DNA from: Ligustrum vulgare
Lineage: Eukaryota > Streptophyta > Magnoliopsida > Lamiales > Oleaceae
Length of the DNA: 64,000 bases
Direction of reading: 5' to 3'
Assembly: GCA_963555705.1 (NCBI GenBank)
Contig: OY743184.1
Span: forward strand, 30,328,614-30,392,613
The translations under genes were made by a program, and so were the position numbers. This document shows, in pieces, positions 9,717-21,032 of this stretch. Within the stretch, counting starts at the first letter, position 1. Each line of letters begins with the position of its first letter. The notes below the pieces were generated by a model. It did not search any database. It was not told the origin of the DNA and was given only the letters and a program-made list of their open reading frames with translations.

Positions 9717-11682
9717 TGATAGGAACCTCAAATACCTCGATGATTTTTGATGCTGTGAAGATGCGCTCCTGTTGCCTGTGTGTGCAAATTGCACCACGTT
9801 GCTATGATAAGAGAATTGGTTGCTGGTGCCGTTCTTCCCACGTTTTGGACAACTGCTGTTTGAGTTGCTTCCTGCTCAACCCCAAATATAAAGAATGAAG
9901 TAATAAGAAATAGTATAGGTGCTGTGATGCTGTAATTCTGTATTTGCTAGGTTGAATTGTAATGTAAACTGATTGCGAGTTTATTCAATTGAAAGAGAAT
10001 GTAAACAACAGAAATGAAAGAACAATTCAAGGCATTTGAGGGGCCTTGTTCTCTCACACTTTTCTTCTCAACTTCTCGATGAATCTATCATTATTTCTCC
10101 TATCACATTTATAGACATATGTTATAATTTCATTACCCTTTTACCCCTAACTACTTTGGAACACACTAGAATTATTAGAGGCTTCTCAATATTTGCTGCC
10201 TCAAGATCCATCTTGTTCTCAAAGTGGAAGCTCAACTTGCTTCTCCCACCACTTATGGTATAGTCGTTTCCCTTGCAACATTAGCATCACTGCACCGGAA
10301 AGCAATTTGAATGAATTTCGTGTTTTATGCTATAAATTGTAGTTCCTATTAGAAATCCATTTATCTTTGGGGATTGAATAAATCTGGGCCATATTCTTGT
10401 TATATTGAGAAGCTGGTTTGCTGTAAAGTATATCATAATTCACTTGGGCCAGCTTCACATCTTCCATGTCTTCTACTAGTTGGATCAATTCCTTAATATA
10501 GCCCAACTTAACTCCAGCCCACATAACTAGTTTCAGCCTGTTAATGGAGTCATCATCATCCTCTTCCTTTTCTTTATTCAGGCCCATACCACTTAGGACT
10601 TGATAGGAATTTATGCTATCCACTTGTTGGCGCATACCCACAACCAAGCCCATTGATTTTATCATCTGAATTTCAGCCATACTTTCTAGCCCAATTAGAA
10701 GTTTCCCTTCCAAATTCACCTTCGACACTTCAGATGATGCAAGCTCCCCAAATCGTCCATGGAGTTGCTTCTCCGTCTCATCTCGCAAGCGGGTCCAAGG
10801 TTCTTGGTGGTTGGAATTTGCATCTTCTTGTGGTGGCTGGAATAGTTCGATCATCAGTAGCTTCAATTCACCCCACATTTGCACACTTTGAAGCCGATCT
10901 ACCCTTTCAAACCAAACCCAGGCCTCTCCATCAAAGTAAGCCGTCGCCTCTTCCACCTTCTCTACCGTCAACGAATTCTCAGCAAAGTATTTCTCTGCTT
11001 GGACCAGCCACTCGACGAGGTTGCTACCGTAGAAGTTTTGCATTTCCAGACTTCTTTCTTCATCCTTGTTTTTTGGTGCGATTTTGATCTCTAATGATCT
11101 ATCCTTTTGGTGGTGCGATTTACTAGTATCGCTGAATTCTTTCCTCATTTGGTTCCATATTTCCATATTCCGATCCATGCTCTTTTTCACCTCACTGCGA
11201 AAATCAGTTGCCATTTTCCCTAAAATCGATGCTCTAATACCAATAGAAAGGAACCTCAAATCCCTTGATGATTTTTGATGCTGTGAAGGTGCGTTCCTCC
11301 TGCCTGTGTGTGCAAATTGCCCCTTGTTGCTATGATAAGAGAATCAGTTGCAGGTGCTGTTCTTCTGGACAATTGCTGTTGGGAGTTTGGAAGTTCCTGC
11401 TCAACCCAAAATATATAGAATTAAGTAATAAGCAATAGTATAGGTGCTGTGATGTTGTAATTTTGTATTTGCTAGGTTGAATTGTAATGTAAACTGATTG
11501 CAAGTTTATTCAATTGAAAGGGAATGTAAACAACAGAAATGAAAGAACAATTCAAGGCATTTTCTCAATGAATCTACCATTCTCTCTCCTATCACATTTA
11601 TAGACATAAGTTATAATTTCATTACCCCTTTTACCCCTAACTACCTACTTTGGAACACTCTAGAATTATTAGAGGCTTATCA
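9717..11682 (-). mobile_element. Gag-only LTR retrotransposon (non-autonomous)
   Basis: Two direct repeats of about 450-470 bp bound the element: 9717-10188 (3' LTR in the element's sense) and 11244-11682 (5' LTR). They share nearly every feature, including GATTTTTGATGCTGTGAAG and ATTATTAGAGGCTT. The element reads on the minus strand: the LTR starts TGATAAGCCTC, and next to the 5' LTR lies TTGGTATTAGAGC, close to the tRNA-iMet primer site. Flanks GTGAT (9712-9716) and GTGAG (11683-11687) suggest a decayed 5-bp duplication. Only a gag-type ORF lies between the LTRs; there is no pol. This fits the small gag-carrying non-autonomous elements known in plants. Confidence 0.75.
10330..11259 (-). CDS. 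Retrotransposon gag-like protein
   Basis: Open frame of 309 codons filling the inside of the 9.7-kb element. Residues about 75-145 show the plant Ty3-type gag core: FYGSNLVEWLVQAEKYF, then FDGEAWVWFERVDR and MWGELKLLMIELF. No zinc knuckle, protease or polymerase follows. An acidic EEDDDD stretch lies near residue 236. The first Met is inside or next to the 5' LTR end; the Met at residue 16 (MATDFRSEV), just after the primer site, is the more natural start. A gag of this kind would form particles in which other elements' enzymes could mobilise it; that is inference. Confidence 0.65.
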   Translation of the reverse strand: MRFLSIGIRASILGKMATDFRSEVKKSMDRNMEIWNQMRKEFSDTSKSHHQKDRSLEIKIAPKNKDEERSLEMQNFYGSNLVEWLVQAEKYFAENSLTVEKVEEATAYFDGEAWVWFERVDRLQSVQMWGELKLLMIELFQPPQEDANSNHQEPWTRLRDETEKQLHGRFGELASSEVSKVNLEGKLLIGLESMAEIQMIKSMGLVVGMRQQVDSINSYQVLSGMGLNKEKEEDDDDSINRLKLVMWAGVKLGYIKELIQLVEDMEDVKLAQVNYDILYSKPASQYNKNMAQIYSIPKDKWISNRNYNL

Positions 11683-11777
11683 GTGAGCCCTTAAGGGAGT
11701 TTATCATGTTTCGTACTGCTTGATTACTTGTGCTCATCCCTCTTCAACTTTATGATCTTGGTTATTCTTCTGATTAG

Positions 11778-13999
11778 GAAGACATCATAATGAGTTTGCT
11801 GAGTAGAATAGATATGTTATGTGATGAAGCTGACAAATCAGAATCAATCACTGACGGTGGAAAGGACTCAAGCAGTCAGATATCAATGGAGAAACCAGTT
11901 CCCCACCTTAACCTTGGAGCACAGAGGTATCATATTTCAGCTTCACTATATATTGTCTCATGAAGAGGATCTTACTCATGTGTTCCGTACATAATCACTA
12001 AGCATCTGTTTTGAGACCCATTATTTTAAATAATGTGGTTTATAATAGTAAATTTTTTGATGATGTGCGGTTAAAAAGTAGGGATTTTTTATTTTTTTAT
12101 CTTTTTTGTAGATTATTTTATTGGTGAAAAGTATGGTTGAAAATAAGTTTTGAAAAAAAAAAATGTGGTTTTGATTAACGGGTACCAAACAGGGGCTAAA
12201 TTAGTTAGTCATAGGTTTTGATGTCATTTAATTGCTGAGATGTTTCTAGTTATGGATACTATACTTCATACTTCTGCTACTGGCTACCATTGCTTGTTTC
12301 TAATGAATCTTTTCGTTAATCCTTTTTAATTAACTGGTGGTGAATTAACTAAAATATCTCTGCACGTACTCCTCATGCTACATATTGAATATTTCTAACC
12401 AAAAAGAAAAAGAAACAGAAGAAAAAATAACTATTAAGGAATGTGTTTATATCTGATACTTTGCATCTTTTGATTTCTCCCTTTTGTGGCTAAAATGAAT
12501 TTGCACTTGTAAGTTATGCAAATTGAGTGTAGGAATTTTTTTGGGAGTTGCTCACTTTGGAGCATGCATTATCACGAATTTTATGTCTTACTGACCATGT
12601 CTAGTGTACATTTATTGAGTGTGTGCCTCGTAGGGTTGCGTGTGCACGAGTTCAAATTAGATAAATCTTGTGTGCTTTATTATACGTGATGCTTCCGTTT
12701 ATTTTCATTCATTCTTGGTTCATTACGTGCTATATCATTTCCTAATAGAATCATAAGTGTAGAAAATTCAAAAAAATAAAAATAAATAAATAAATAAATA
12801 AAATAAATCTATAAAGATCTTTAATGCCTTAGTAGTGTCTGGAAAATTTTGAAAGTAATGTTGATAAGGTTTTAAAGTAGTTTTGGTAGTTATAAAAAAA
12901 CGTTTCCAGAAATTCTCCTGAACTTGATGGCCCCCTCAGAATTTTTTTTTGAAGTCATGTTTAGTTGTTTGAAAACATCCAAAATTGGGATGATGGCTTA
13001 TTGCCCTCTAAAGAATATTTTTCATCTATTAGAGTTTTGCTGTCAAGTAATTTTGAACTCTGAAATCTTCTATTCATCTATAAAAAAATCGTTCAAACCT
13101 AAACAGTTTACATTCAAAACCACTGAAATTAAAAATTTAGTTCATAGGTTGGGCATGGGGCCCAGTCCAACATTTTTATCAGTAATGTATACTTGTATCT
13201 TTTGTTGGGGAGTTATTATGCTATTCATAGAGAGTGACTACTGATAGTCGTTTTACATGACATTCTATATGTGATTGTTTTGAAAATTCATTTAATTGTT
13301 TTATTTTTTAATCGTTAAAACAACCACATGTAGGGCGACCACCGGTAACATTATTCTTTGCTGGGAGAGAACTGATTTGAACTGTTGATTATCATTTCCT
13401 GAACAGAAAACAATACAAAATATCATTTCCTCGAAGAGTTTTCATTCCGTGGCTGGAGGGTGCATACATTTGTGATTACATACTGCCCTCTGAGACAGTT
13501 GAGGTATGGATTAGTAATTTTTTAGCTGGGTTCACTGGAGCATATGATAGTTTGTGGACCTTTGATATTTTTAACACTCTCAACAGGCGTTGATGATTGA
13601 TTATAAATGGTTTTATTACAGTTGCAAAGATTTAAAAAACTTGTCATTTAGCTTAGTTGCTTAATTTGTTCTTACTGTGGCTGTTGATTGAACGTATGTG
13701 GTAATCTTCACTTGTAATATTATTGGCAGATTGTGAAAGAAAATTGTGTTGACCTGATGTCCATGGAAGCTCCAACAGATGTTTCAGAAATTTTGGAGCC
13801 GGAACATGAAGTCCCCACTTTGATAACTTGGGCCTCCAAAACCTTTTGGGACATTGCAACTCACGACTCTTCAGCAGCTAAACCGGATAATTCAGTATCA
13901 GAGAGAAAATCTGCTGATTTAAGCCCTATGGTAGCCGTTTTGGTTGTGGTTCTCTCTATCATAGTGGGGTTTGTGTTTTTTCTCATTAGGGCAGCATAA
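11778..13999 (+). CDS. Three 3'-terminal exons of a host gene for a protein with a C-terminal membrane anchor
   Basis: Exons join in one frame: 11778-11926 (acceptor TGATTAG, donor GTATCA), 13407-13503 (acceptor GAACAG, donor GTATGG) and 13730-13999 (acceptor TTGGCAG), ending in TAA. The visible protein is about 171 aa: EDIIMSLLSRIDMLCDEADK at the start, an ISFPRRVFIPWLEGAYICDY segment spanning exon 2, a hydrophilic acidic part, WASKTFWDIA, and a final hydrophobic helix (VAVLVVVLSIIVGFVFFLI) with only RAA after it, so a tail-anchored or type I end. I do not recognise the family. Upstream exons are not visible; the gag-only element sits 95 bp before the first exon, so the gene may be interrupted or truncated. 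The only convincing host gene part in the window. Confidence 0.6.
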
Positions 14000-14239
14000 G
14001 CTAGAAACTGTCATATTCCTGAATAGTTTCCGATTATGGGTGGACAAAATTACTCAGAACGATTTGAAATTATACTTGGTTTTTTTATTAGTCGTACCAA
14101 ATCACTTTGGTTCTCCATTTTTATTTGGAATTTGAAAATGCACTGGTTGCCTCTTGCTTCTGCCCACCAATTTATTCCTAACAATAACAATATTTTGACC
14201 GAATGAGTTTTCATTCATGAATTACTTGCGTTATATAAA
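14000..14239. other. 3' flank of the host gene
   Basis: AT-rich, no ORF. It probably contains the 3' UTR and poly-A site of the preceding gene; no clear signal singled out. Confidence 0.3.
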
Positions 14240-15569
14240 GATTATTACAAAGAACCCTAAATATGGTAAATACAATTTGATTAACTTAAGTATGGTAAAT
14301 ACAAATATATACATAATTAAGATAAATAATCAAGTCATAATCTCCGTCGATTTCATTCACACACTCTCTCAAATTGATGTTGGAAAATCAAGGAGCATCA
14401 ATTTACTGATAATTTAAATTGTCAAAATAACAAATTATAAATATAAATAAATTCCATCACCTAGAATTTGAAGAATCTTGATATTGATGGGGAATTTTCA
14501 ACGAATCATGTGCTCTAACCTTGTATGAAATTTTGAGTCTACAGCTTAAAACTGGTGAAATATATCCCTATATATATATGTATGCACGAAACTTAGGCAA
14601 AAAGGGATTATAATATATCAAAAATCGCGTGAAAAGCCCCTGGTCGGTCCAATCGGATAATCGTGTGACCACAAAATAGGAAATGGGGAAATCGCGCGGT
14701 TATTACTAAAAGCATTCAGCCTATTTTTCGAGCAGTCGTGCGACCGCACACATGTATCATCGTGTGATCGCGCGGTTTTTACTGATAATTTACATTGTCA
14801 AAATAACAAATTATAAATATAAATAAATTCCATCACCTAGAATTCGAAGAATCTTGATATTGATGGAGAATTTTCAACGAATCATGTGTAGAACCTTGTA
14901 TGAAATTTTGAGTCTACAAGTTAAAACTGGTGAAATATATCCATATATATATATATATATATATAAGTATGCACGAAACTTAGGCAAAAAGGGATTATAA
15001 TATGTCAAAAAATCGCGTGAAAAGCCCCCTGGTCGGTCCAGTCGGATAACCGTACGACCACAAAATAGAAAATGGGGAAATCGCGCGGTTATTACTAAAA
15101 GCATTCAGCCTATTTTTCGAGCAGTCGTGCGATCGCACACATGTACCATCGTGTGATCGCACGGTTGTTGAGTCACTTTGTAATTTCCAACTTTCAATCT
15201 TTGCAACTTGATCCTCTTCTTTTTATTTCACATCAAGTCCTCCATCATCTGATTAGAGCAATTTAGTCCTTGCACTTTTGAAAGTCTTTAATTTCATCCT
15301 TCTTCTTTTGATTTCTTCAATTCCTCCTTTGATCTTTGAATTTCTTTCAATCAGACTCCTTCTCTATCCACATTTTGCATCTATTACTCTTTATTTTGCT
15401 CACTTTGGCCCAAATTTCTAGTTTTTTTGCTCTAATTGTTTCGTTTTATCGAGTTTGTGATAAAACTGAAATATATACAAATAACAAATAAATTAGTAGC
15501 ATTTATTCTCAAATGACTATAAAATCCTAATTTAAACATATAAATAAATGCATAAAATGCACTTATCAA
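14240..15569 (-). mobile_element. LTR-like segment, minus orientation, with internal tandem duplication
   Basis: The right end AATGCACTTATCA matches the reversed start of the Athila-type LTRs in this window. The body has the same GCGATCGC/CACACGAT dyads and C/T-rich CCTT words as those LTRs. A 376-bp unit starting ACTGATAATTTA at 14405 is repeated from 14781, including the ATATAT run and the cluster of TCGTGCGA/CGCGCGG words. The left border is unclear and no target duplication was found. Confidence 0.45.
14405..15165. repeat. 376-bp tandem duplication inside an LTR-like segment
   Basis: Units 14405-14780 and 14781-about 15165 are nearly the same; the second has a longer AT run (14945-14965) and scattered substitutions. 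Each unit carries a pair of CG-rich dyads (CGTGCGACCGCACA and CGTGTGATCGCGCGG types). Confidence 0.8.
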
Positions 15570-15799
15570 TCACCCCCTACATCTTTTTCCCCAAAAACCT
15601 CAAATTCGAAAATAAACCAATGGTTTTTTAGGATAATAAATAAGTATGCATTCTTAGACTTAATGAGTCCTTTCACAATACTACGATGATTGGTGTTACT
15701 ACAAAAGTATTGACCTGGATTCCAGTGTGTTTAGATGCTGTCAACTGGATTAAGGCCTCCCAATATTTGCAACGAAGAGTGTATGAATAAAAATATGAA
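15570..15799. other. No gene recognised
   Basis: Sequence between the LTR-like segment and the old Tekay-like LTR. It starts CACCCCCTACATC and might be internal sequence of the preceding element; no motif supports more. Confidence 0.25.
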
Positions 15800-17901
15800 G
15801 AGCATAGCAATATGCAAGTAAAAGTGTAGTAAAAAGAAAGTTGGAACCAAGATTGTGAATAAAAATATTTTCAGTAAAAGATATAAAATCAAGTCCAATT
15901 TGATTTTTAATCCAATTTCGAGTTTTTAAAATTATTTTTAAATCCAAAAAAAAAAAAAAAAATTTGTTTTTAATTCCAAAATTATTTAAATTAAATTTTC
16001 AATTTATTTATTATTCAAAATTATCTTTTTAATACAATTCTTATCGCATAAGAAACCATAGTTTATTTGGAATCATAATTGTGTCCAATTTTTCACAACT
16101 CTACTTCAACTACAACACTATCCACTCTATATATACACACATACTCCTCAGTCCAATTCACGACACAAATTCCAAAACTCCGAATTTCAGCATCAACTCG
16201 ATAAGAATATTTCCACACCTTCAATCCCTTCATTCATGCACAACTTCACAACCATTGTGGAAGCCATAACCAATCCTTCAATATGCTATCTACGCAGAAT
16301 TCCCTTTGCCTTCTTCACACGCTCCATAACCAAACTCAACACCAACACCATAGTCGAACCCAAACACAAAACTATCAACCAAAACCAAGCCTCGCTCATT
16401 ACCAAACCACCACAACGTCGCCGCCACCACCAATTTCGCTACACCATCGCCCAAGAATCGAGCCTCGTGCACAACCCACAAACTGCTGAACTTGCGAACT
16501 AAACCACTACCGCTGCCCTTATCCAAACCGGCCAAACCTCCATCACCGACATGCAAGCCTCCAGAATTCACAAATAAACAGAAAATCATCGCTACCAATC
16601 ACCTCAAAAACCCGCACTGCCCCCTTCGGTTTTGACACCCCAATCAAAATCCAAAATCAAACCCAAAACCAAGAAATAAATTAAACCCAATACCTTACCT
16701 CGATCTTCGACTGCAATTATCGCTGGAAACACTCAAATCCCAGCCCTCGATTTTCTTGCACAAATCGCACAAACATCATCCTTTTCAGAGTCCCACACAT
16801 TGAAGCCACCACGTGACGGTGGCACTGTCGTTGGCTACTCGGTCGGCGGTTGTCTCTGGTGGAACGGGTAGTGTTGTCCGTCGCAATCCTCTCCCTCTCT
16901 TCTTCTCTGTTGAAATCAGTGTTTAGAAAATCGGATAGAACCGGACGATTCAACCGAAAAAATCGAGAACCGATCGAAAAATCAGTCTGATCCTTGCAAA
17001 ACACCTGCCGGGAAAACCGGGAACCGAACGGTTTTTAAAACCCGGCTTTCGGGTTTTTTTTTTTTTTTTTGGCATTTTTACTTTCCTTTAGTAGTTTTAA
17101 TCTCTTTTTGTGTATGATTTTATTTTTTAAATGAGTAAATGTTGGTTTATTTGTAAAATAACTTATTTTTTAGAAATTTTTGTAATTTTTGGAATAAATT
17201 TTAATTTTTTAATTGATATCGTTCGACCCAACTGCTTTAAAAACATTTATTTTAGTCCCTGTTGTATTTTAAAAACGTTAAGTTCAGCCATTTGTTTTTA
17301 AATTCGTTATTTCAGTCCCCAAATTATTTGAAGAAGTGCTTAATTTTAGTCCCTGAACTTTTGGAAAATAAATTAGTCAGTCCTTTTTATTTCTTAAAAT
17401 TCTGATTTAGTCATAAAGTTTTTCAAATCAATTATTTTAGATTTTCAACTTAATCTCTATGCTCTTAATTAAGTTTTAAAACTTTAAATACCAAAACCCT
17501 AATTTAAGATTTATTTCTTTTGGCTAGACGAAGCGTTCAGAGATTTAAAAGAATAAAATAATTTTTCCCACTTAACTTCCAAACTCGTGAATTAAGGTAG
17601 ACTTGCCCCTATTAATTGATTTAAATTATAATTGCATGTAAATGTGTATTCTATGTGGCTTATGTGCATTTATTGCGTGAGACGAGACACGAATATACTT
17701 CTTATGAAATATTTATGATGTTATGAATCATGCCATAACATAAATGCATTTATTTGCATGGGACGAGACAAGACGAGACGAGACTATGATGTTTTACTTG
17801 TCATAACTAATATACTTTAATGCACAATATGATTTTCATGTTTAAAAGTTAGACGAGATAATGACATGGCGAATCGAGTATTTAGAACTCGGAGCATTAC
17901 A
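15800..17901 (+). repeat. Tek-1 5' LTR (diverged)
   Basis: The end GGAGCATTACA corresponds to GGGCGCTACA in Tek-2. Shared blocks include the CTAAGACGAAGCGT-like motif (17527 on), GACTTGCCCCTATTAATTGA and the run of TTTAGTCCCT words at 17250-17460. A TATA-like CTCTATATATACACAC lies at 16127-16142. The left border is set only by loss of similarity. Pro-rich ORFs at 16081-16600 are LTR shadows. Confidence 0.55.
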
Positions 17902-17902
17902 A

Positions 17903-17917
17903 TGTAGTATTAGAGCC
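17903..17917 (+). other. Tek-1 primer binding site (decayed)
   Basis: TGTAGTATTAGAGCC directly after the LTR end; a mutated form of the TGGTATCAGAGC complement to the tRNA-iMet 3' end found intact in Tek-2. Confidence 0.6.
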
Positions 17918-18036
17918 AGACTGCATTTCTGTAGACTGACAAATTTTCAAAAATAAATTTTTATGAGACATTTTACATTATTTAATTATTATTAATTAAA
18001 ACTGTCACTGTCATCATTTGATCCACCAACTTCAAA

Positions 18037-18073
<37 letters not shown>

Positions 18074-19062
18074 CATGGAGTTTTACGTTATTTTATTTTT
18101 TTGGATACCTATTTAAATGATTTATGAGACTTAGAAGAAATAGAAAGAAATTGTATCCAAAATAAAGAGAAAGAAAGACAAGTTTTGAGCATAATGAGAA
18201 TAATTAAAAGTAGTATGATTTAAAGAATGACTTCAAAAATTTTTTCGTTCTCGAATTTAGAAAAGATGTTAAAGAACCCTAACTGGACTTTGCATAATTA
18301 TTTTAGACATGGAAACTTTTACAAAGAGACATCAAAGAATATTAGATCGAGTGTTTTCAAGATACTTATCGTTCAAAAGGGGACACTACAAAGAAATATA
18401 GCTAGGACAGGACAACTAATGCCCAATCAATTGGCCACTTTTTATCAACTTTCCCAGATAATGAACGAAACCTAGCAAATGAGTTTTATGCGACATAAAG
18501 AGACGACTGGGAGAAAATGTAAGTTTACAGATGGTCTGCGATGAATTCGTGATGCGATGTGGCCGCTATTGGGCCCCTGCACTAGTACTCATGCCAGAAG
18601 TAGTGATAGTATTTGATGATGAAGAGGAGCTATAGAACCACGATCCATTAGTAGTATCTAACTTGAGTCAGGCATCTATGATTGTACCTAACTCACAGGT
18701 TTCGCCCATGACTCACCATACTACACCCCTGGCACGCCAAGATTCACTCTTATTCCACAGTTGACTATACCACCATCAGGCATAAATGGTTGGCTTGATA
18801 AGTAGAGTGGAAAAGTGATAGTTAGTTTTAGTATTATTCATTTCCAATATTCCATTCCAGTTATGTCGTCTTCATTTAAGACGTTTTCTATTCTTAGCAT
18901 CCTCGTTTGAAGGACTTTTGAGTTACTAATAAGGATATAAAAATTCTTTTTATATCTGAGGTATACCTAGCTACAGTGAATTTTGATAAGAGAGGAAAAT
19001 GGTAGTACCCTCGAAGTTAGTTTTCCGTCCATAGGAACTATTGGCACCAATAAGATGGCCAA
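17918..19062 (+). pseudogene. Tek-1 leader and gag remnants
   Basis: The first about 550 bp align with the Tek-2 leader (for example TTGAGCATAATG and TGGACTTTGCATAATT). It includes a 30-bp poly-A run at 18041-18070. Beyond 18500 short frames such as QASMIVPNSQVSPMTHHT suggest decayed gag coding sequence. No frame is intact. Confidence 0.45.
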
Positions 19063-19067
19063 GGCAG

Positions 19068-20753
19068 TGTTCGCTAAAATCGTATACCGCAAGTGCACGG
19101 TTTGCGTTCAAGTAGTAAAGTGGACTCGAAAAGTTCGAGTTATCGTACTCGCGAGGATTGATTGATTTGTAACTAAACTTATTGATTTCATTTTAAAAGA
19201 AAAGTCAAGTAACATAAAAAGTTGGTTTGATGGTGAATACTAACTAACATAAATTAAAAAATGGCGATATGAAAAACTAGTTAACTAAAGCAAATAGATA
19301 ACAATATGTAAAAGCTAGAATTAAAACTAATTATCCAAAGTAAACTAATGACAACAAGAACTTGGTGATTAAACTAAGATAGAAAACATAAGATAAGGTG
19401 AATTTAGTTTTTATAACTACACTAATTTCTTCTTTCAAAAATCAATTAATGGTAGTAAATCAATTAACCAAATTACATGGGAAATTCTAAATTAAACCAA
19501 ACATGTATAATGACTTGCAAATACAATATAAAATATTGACAACATTTTTAAAATTACATAAACGTAAAACAACTTTCCCATTCATAAAAACATAAACATA
19601 AATATCTAATATTCATAAACAACCTAAAATGCTTAAATAAAAATAAACTAGTCAAAAGTTCCAACCCAATAACATTAACCTATAATAAACTAACAACAAC
19701 ATTTAACAAATAATATAAACATATAAATAATACTCAAAATAAAGATTAAAAATAAGAGAATAAAGAAAACTCTCCATTTTGTAAAGTTCTTGAATTGAAA
19801 ATTCAAGAATCCTTCACTTTGAACCAAGTTTCTCCATCAACCATTAATATCTTCAACAACCCAAGTATAAAACATTAAATGCACTCAAAATATATGAAAT
19901 TTATGATAGAAATTTGAGAAAATACCATAAATAAAAAGTTTAAATAGGAACAAGATGATGAAATGTAGAAGAATAACGCTAAAACATTAATTAAACATTG
20001 CATTAAATGAAAACATTAAGGGAAAAATACAAGAGAAAAATAAAGAAAAAGGGCAAGACTTACATGATAAGAAAAAAAATGAGGATTGTTTCTATTCAAA
20101 TCACCTCAAGATTGACCCAAAAACCCTAAAATTTGTGAAGATCCGCGTAAAACAGCGATGTGGGCCGGATCAGGCCGACTACGTTGACCCGGACTGGCCC
20201 TTTTTTTTTTTTTAAAAAAAAATAAGCTCGCACGGCCAAAAATCCCGGGTCCGTTTCGAGCCGTGGTTCTTGCATGTGGCTCGGTTCCAGCCACTCGTTC
20301 GCGTGGTTTAGCTGGGGCGCGGTTTTACATCTTAGTCCCTTCCGTAATTGCCATGAGGTCCTTCATCTTTCAATGATGATCAATTAAGTCCCCAAAATTT
20401 CAGATTTCTTTCAAATAGGTCCTTCTAAATTACACTTTAGGTCTTTCAACTTTTGAAATCTTACAATTTGGTCCCTCGGCTAATTTCACAACTCGTCCAG
20501 AATTTCCTGAAAGTGACAAAATGGTTCCCAAACTTCCAATTTCAGCATAATTTGCACTCCTTTTGTAATTCTTGGCCTCAAACTTGGATATTAACCTATT
20601 TAAACACAAAGTATGTATAAATTAGTAGATATTTGCTCAAGATATTCCAAAATATGTAACACAAAGTATGTATAAATTAGTAGATATTTGCTCAAGATAT
20701 TCCAAAATATGTTAATTTAAAGGTATAAAAAGTGTATAAAAATGCACTTAACA
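19068..20753 (-). mobile_element. Reversed Athila-type solo LTR
   Basis: Starts TGTTCGCTAAAATCG and ends TGCACTTAACA on the plus strand, the reverse of an LTR with TGTTAAGTGCA...AGCGAACA ends. Flanks GGCAG (19063-19067) and TGCAG (20754-20758) are a 5-bp duplication with one change. Poly-T at 20199-20212 and G/C words at 20150-20310 match the related LTRs at 27.5 and 43.6 kb. No internal domain is present, so it formed by recombination between two LTRs. Confidence 0.75.
20603..20712. repeat. 55-bp exact tandem repeat
   Basis: A 55-bp unit starting AACACAAAGTATGTATAAAT is present twice in a row (20603-20657, 20658-20712), close to the reversed LTR start. Confidence 0.9.
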
Positions 20754-20758
20754 TGCAG

Positions 20759-21032
20759 TACAAGTATTTGATGGCTAGATATTGGAAGCAGACATGAATA
20801 TAATTCGAATGAAAGATTTGATATTATTTTGGGTATGGATTGGTTCAGCACCAACTGTGCTACCATTATGTGCCACAAGAAGGAGTCATTTTTCGCAAAG
20901 ATGGTAAAGAAGTATTCAGGTTTTATGGGTCGAAGATTAAGGCACTCCCTCGCCTTATCTCGGCTATACTGGTAGAAAAGCTACTAGCCAAGGGCAATTG
21001 TCAGGGCTATTTGGTTAGTCTTCAAGATAAAC
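20759..21032 (+). pseudogene. Tek-1 protease/linker fragment
   Basis: Reads, with shifts, into an aspartic-protease tail (ILFWVWIGS region) and then VIFRKDGKEVFRFYGSKIKA and LPRLISAILVEKLLAKG, the typical Tekay sequence between protease and RT. It is cut at 21032 by Crm-A; the protein order continues at 27133. Confidence 0.65.

Noticed and set aside
10653..11087. Plus-strand 144-codon ORF
   Set aside because: Antisense of the gag frame of the 9.7-kb element, which shows real gag motifs.
12924..13244. 106-codon ORF within the first intron of the host gene
   Set aside because: No homology recognised; intronic, low-complexity start, better explained by chance.
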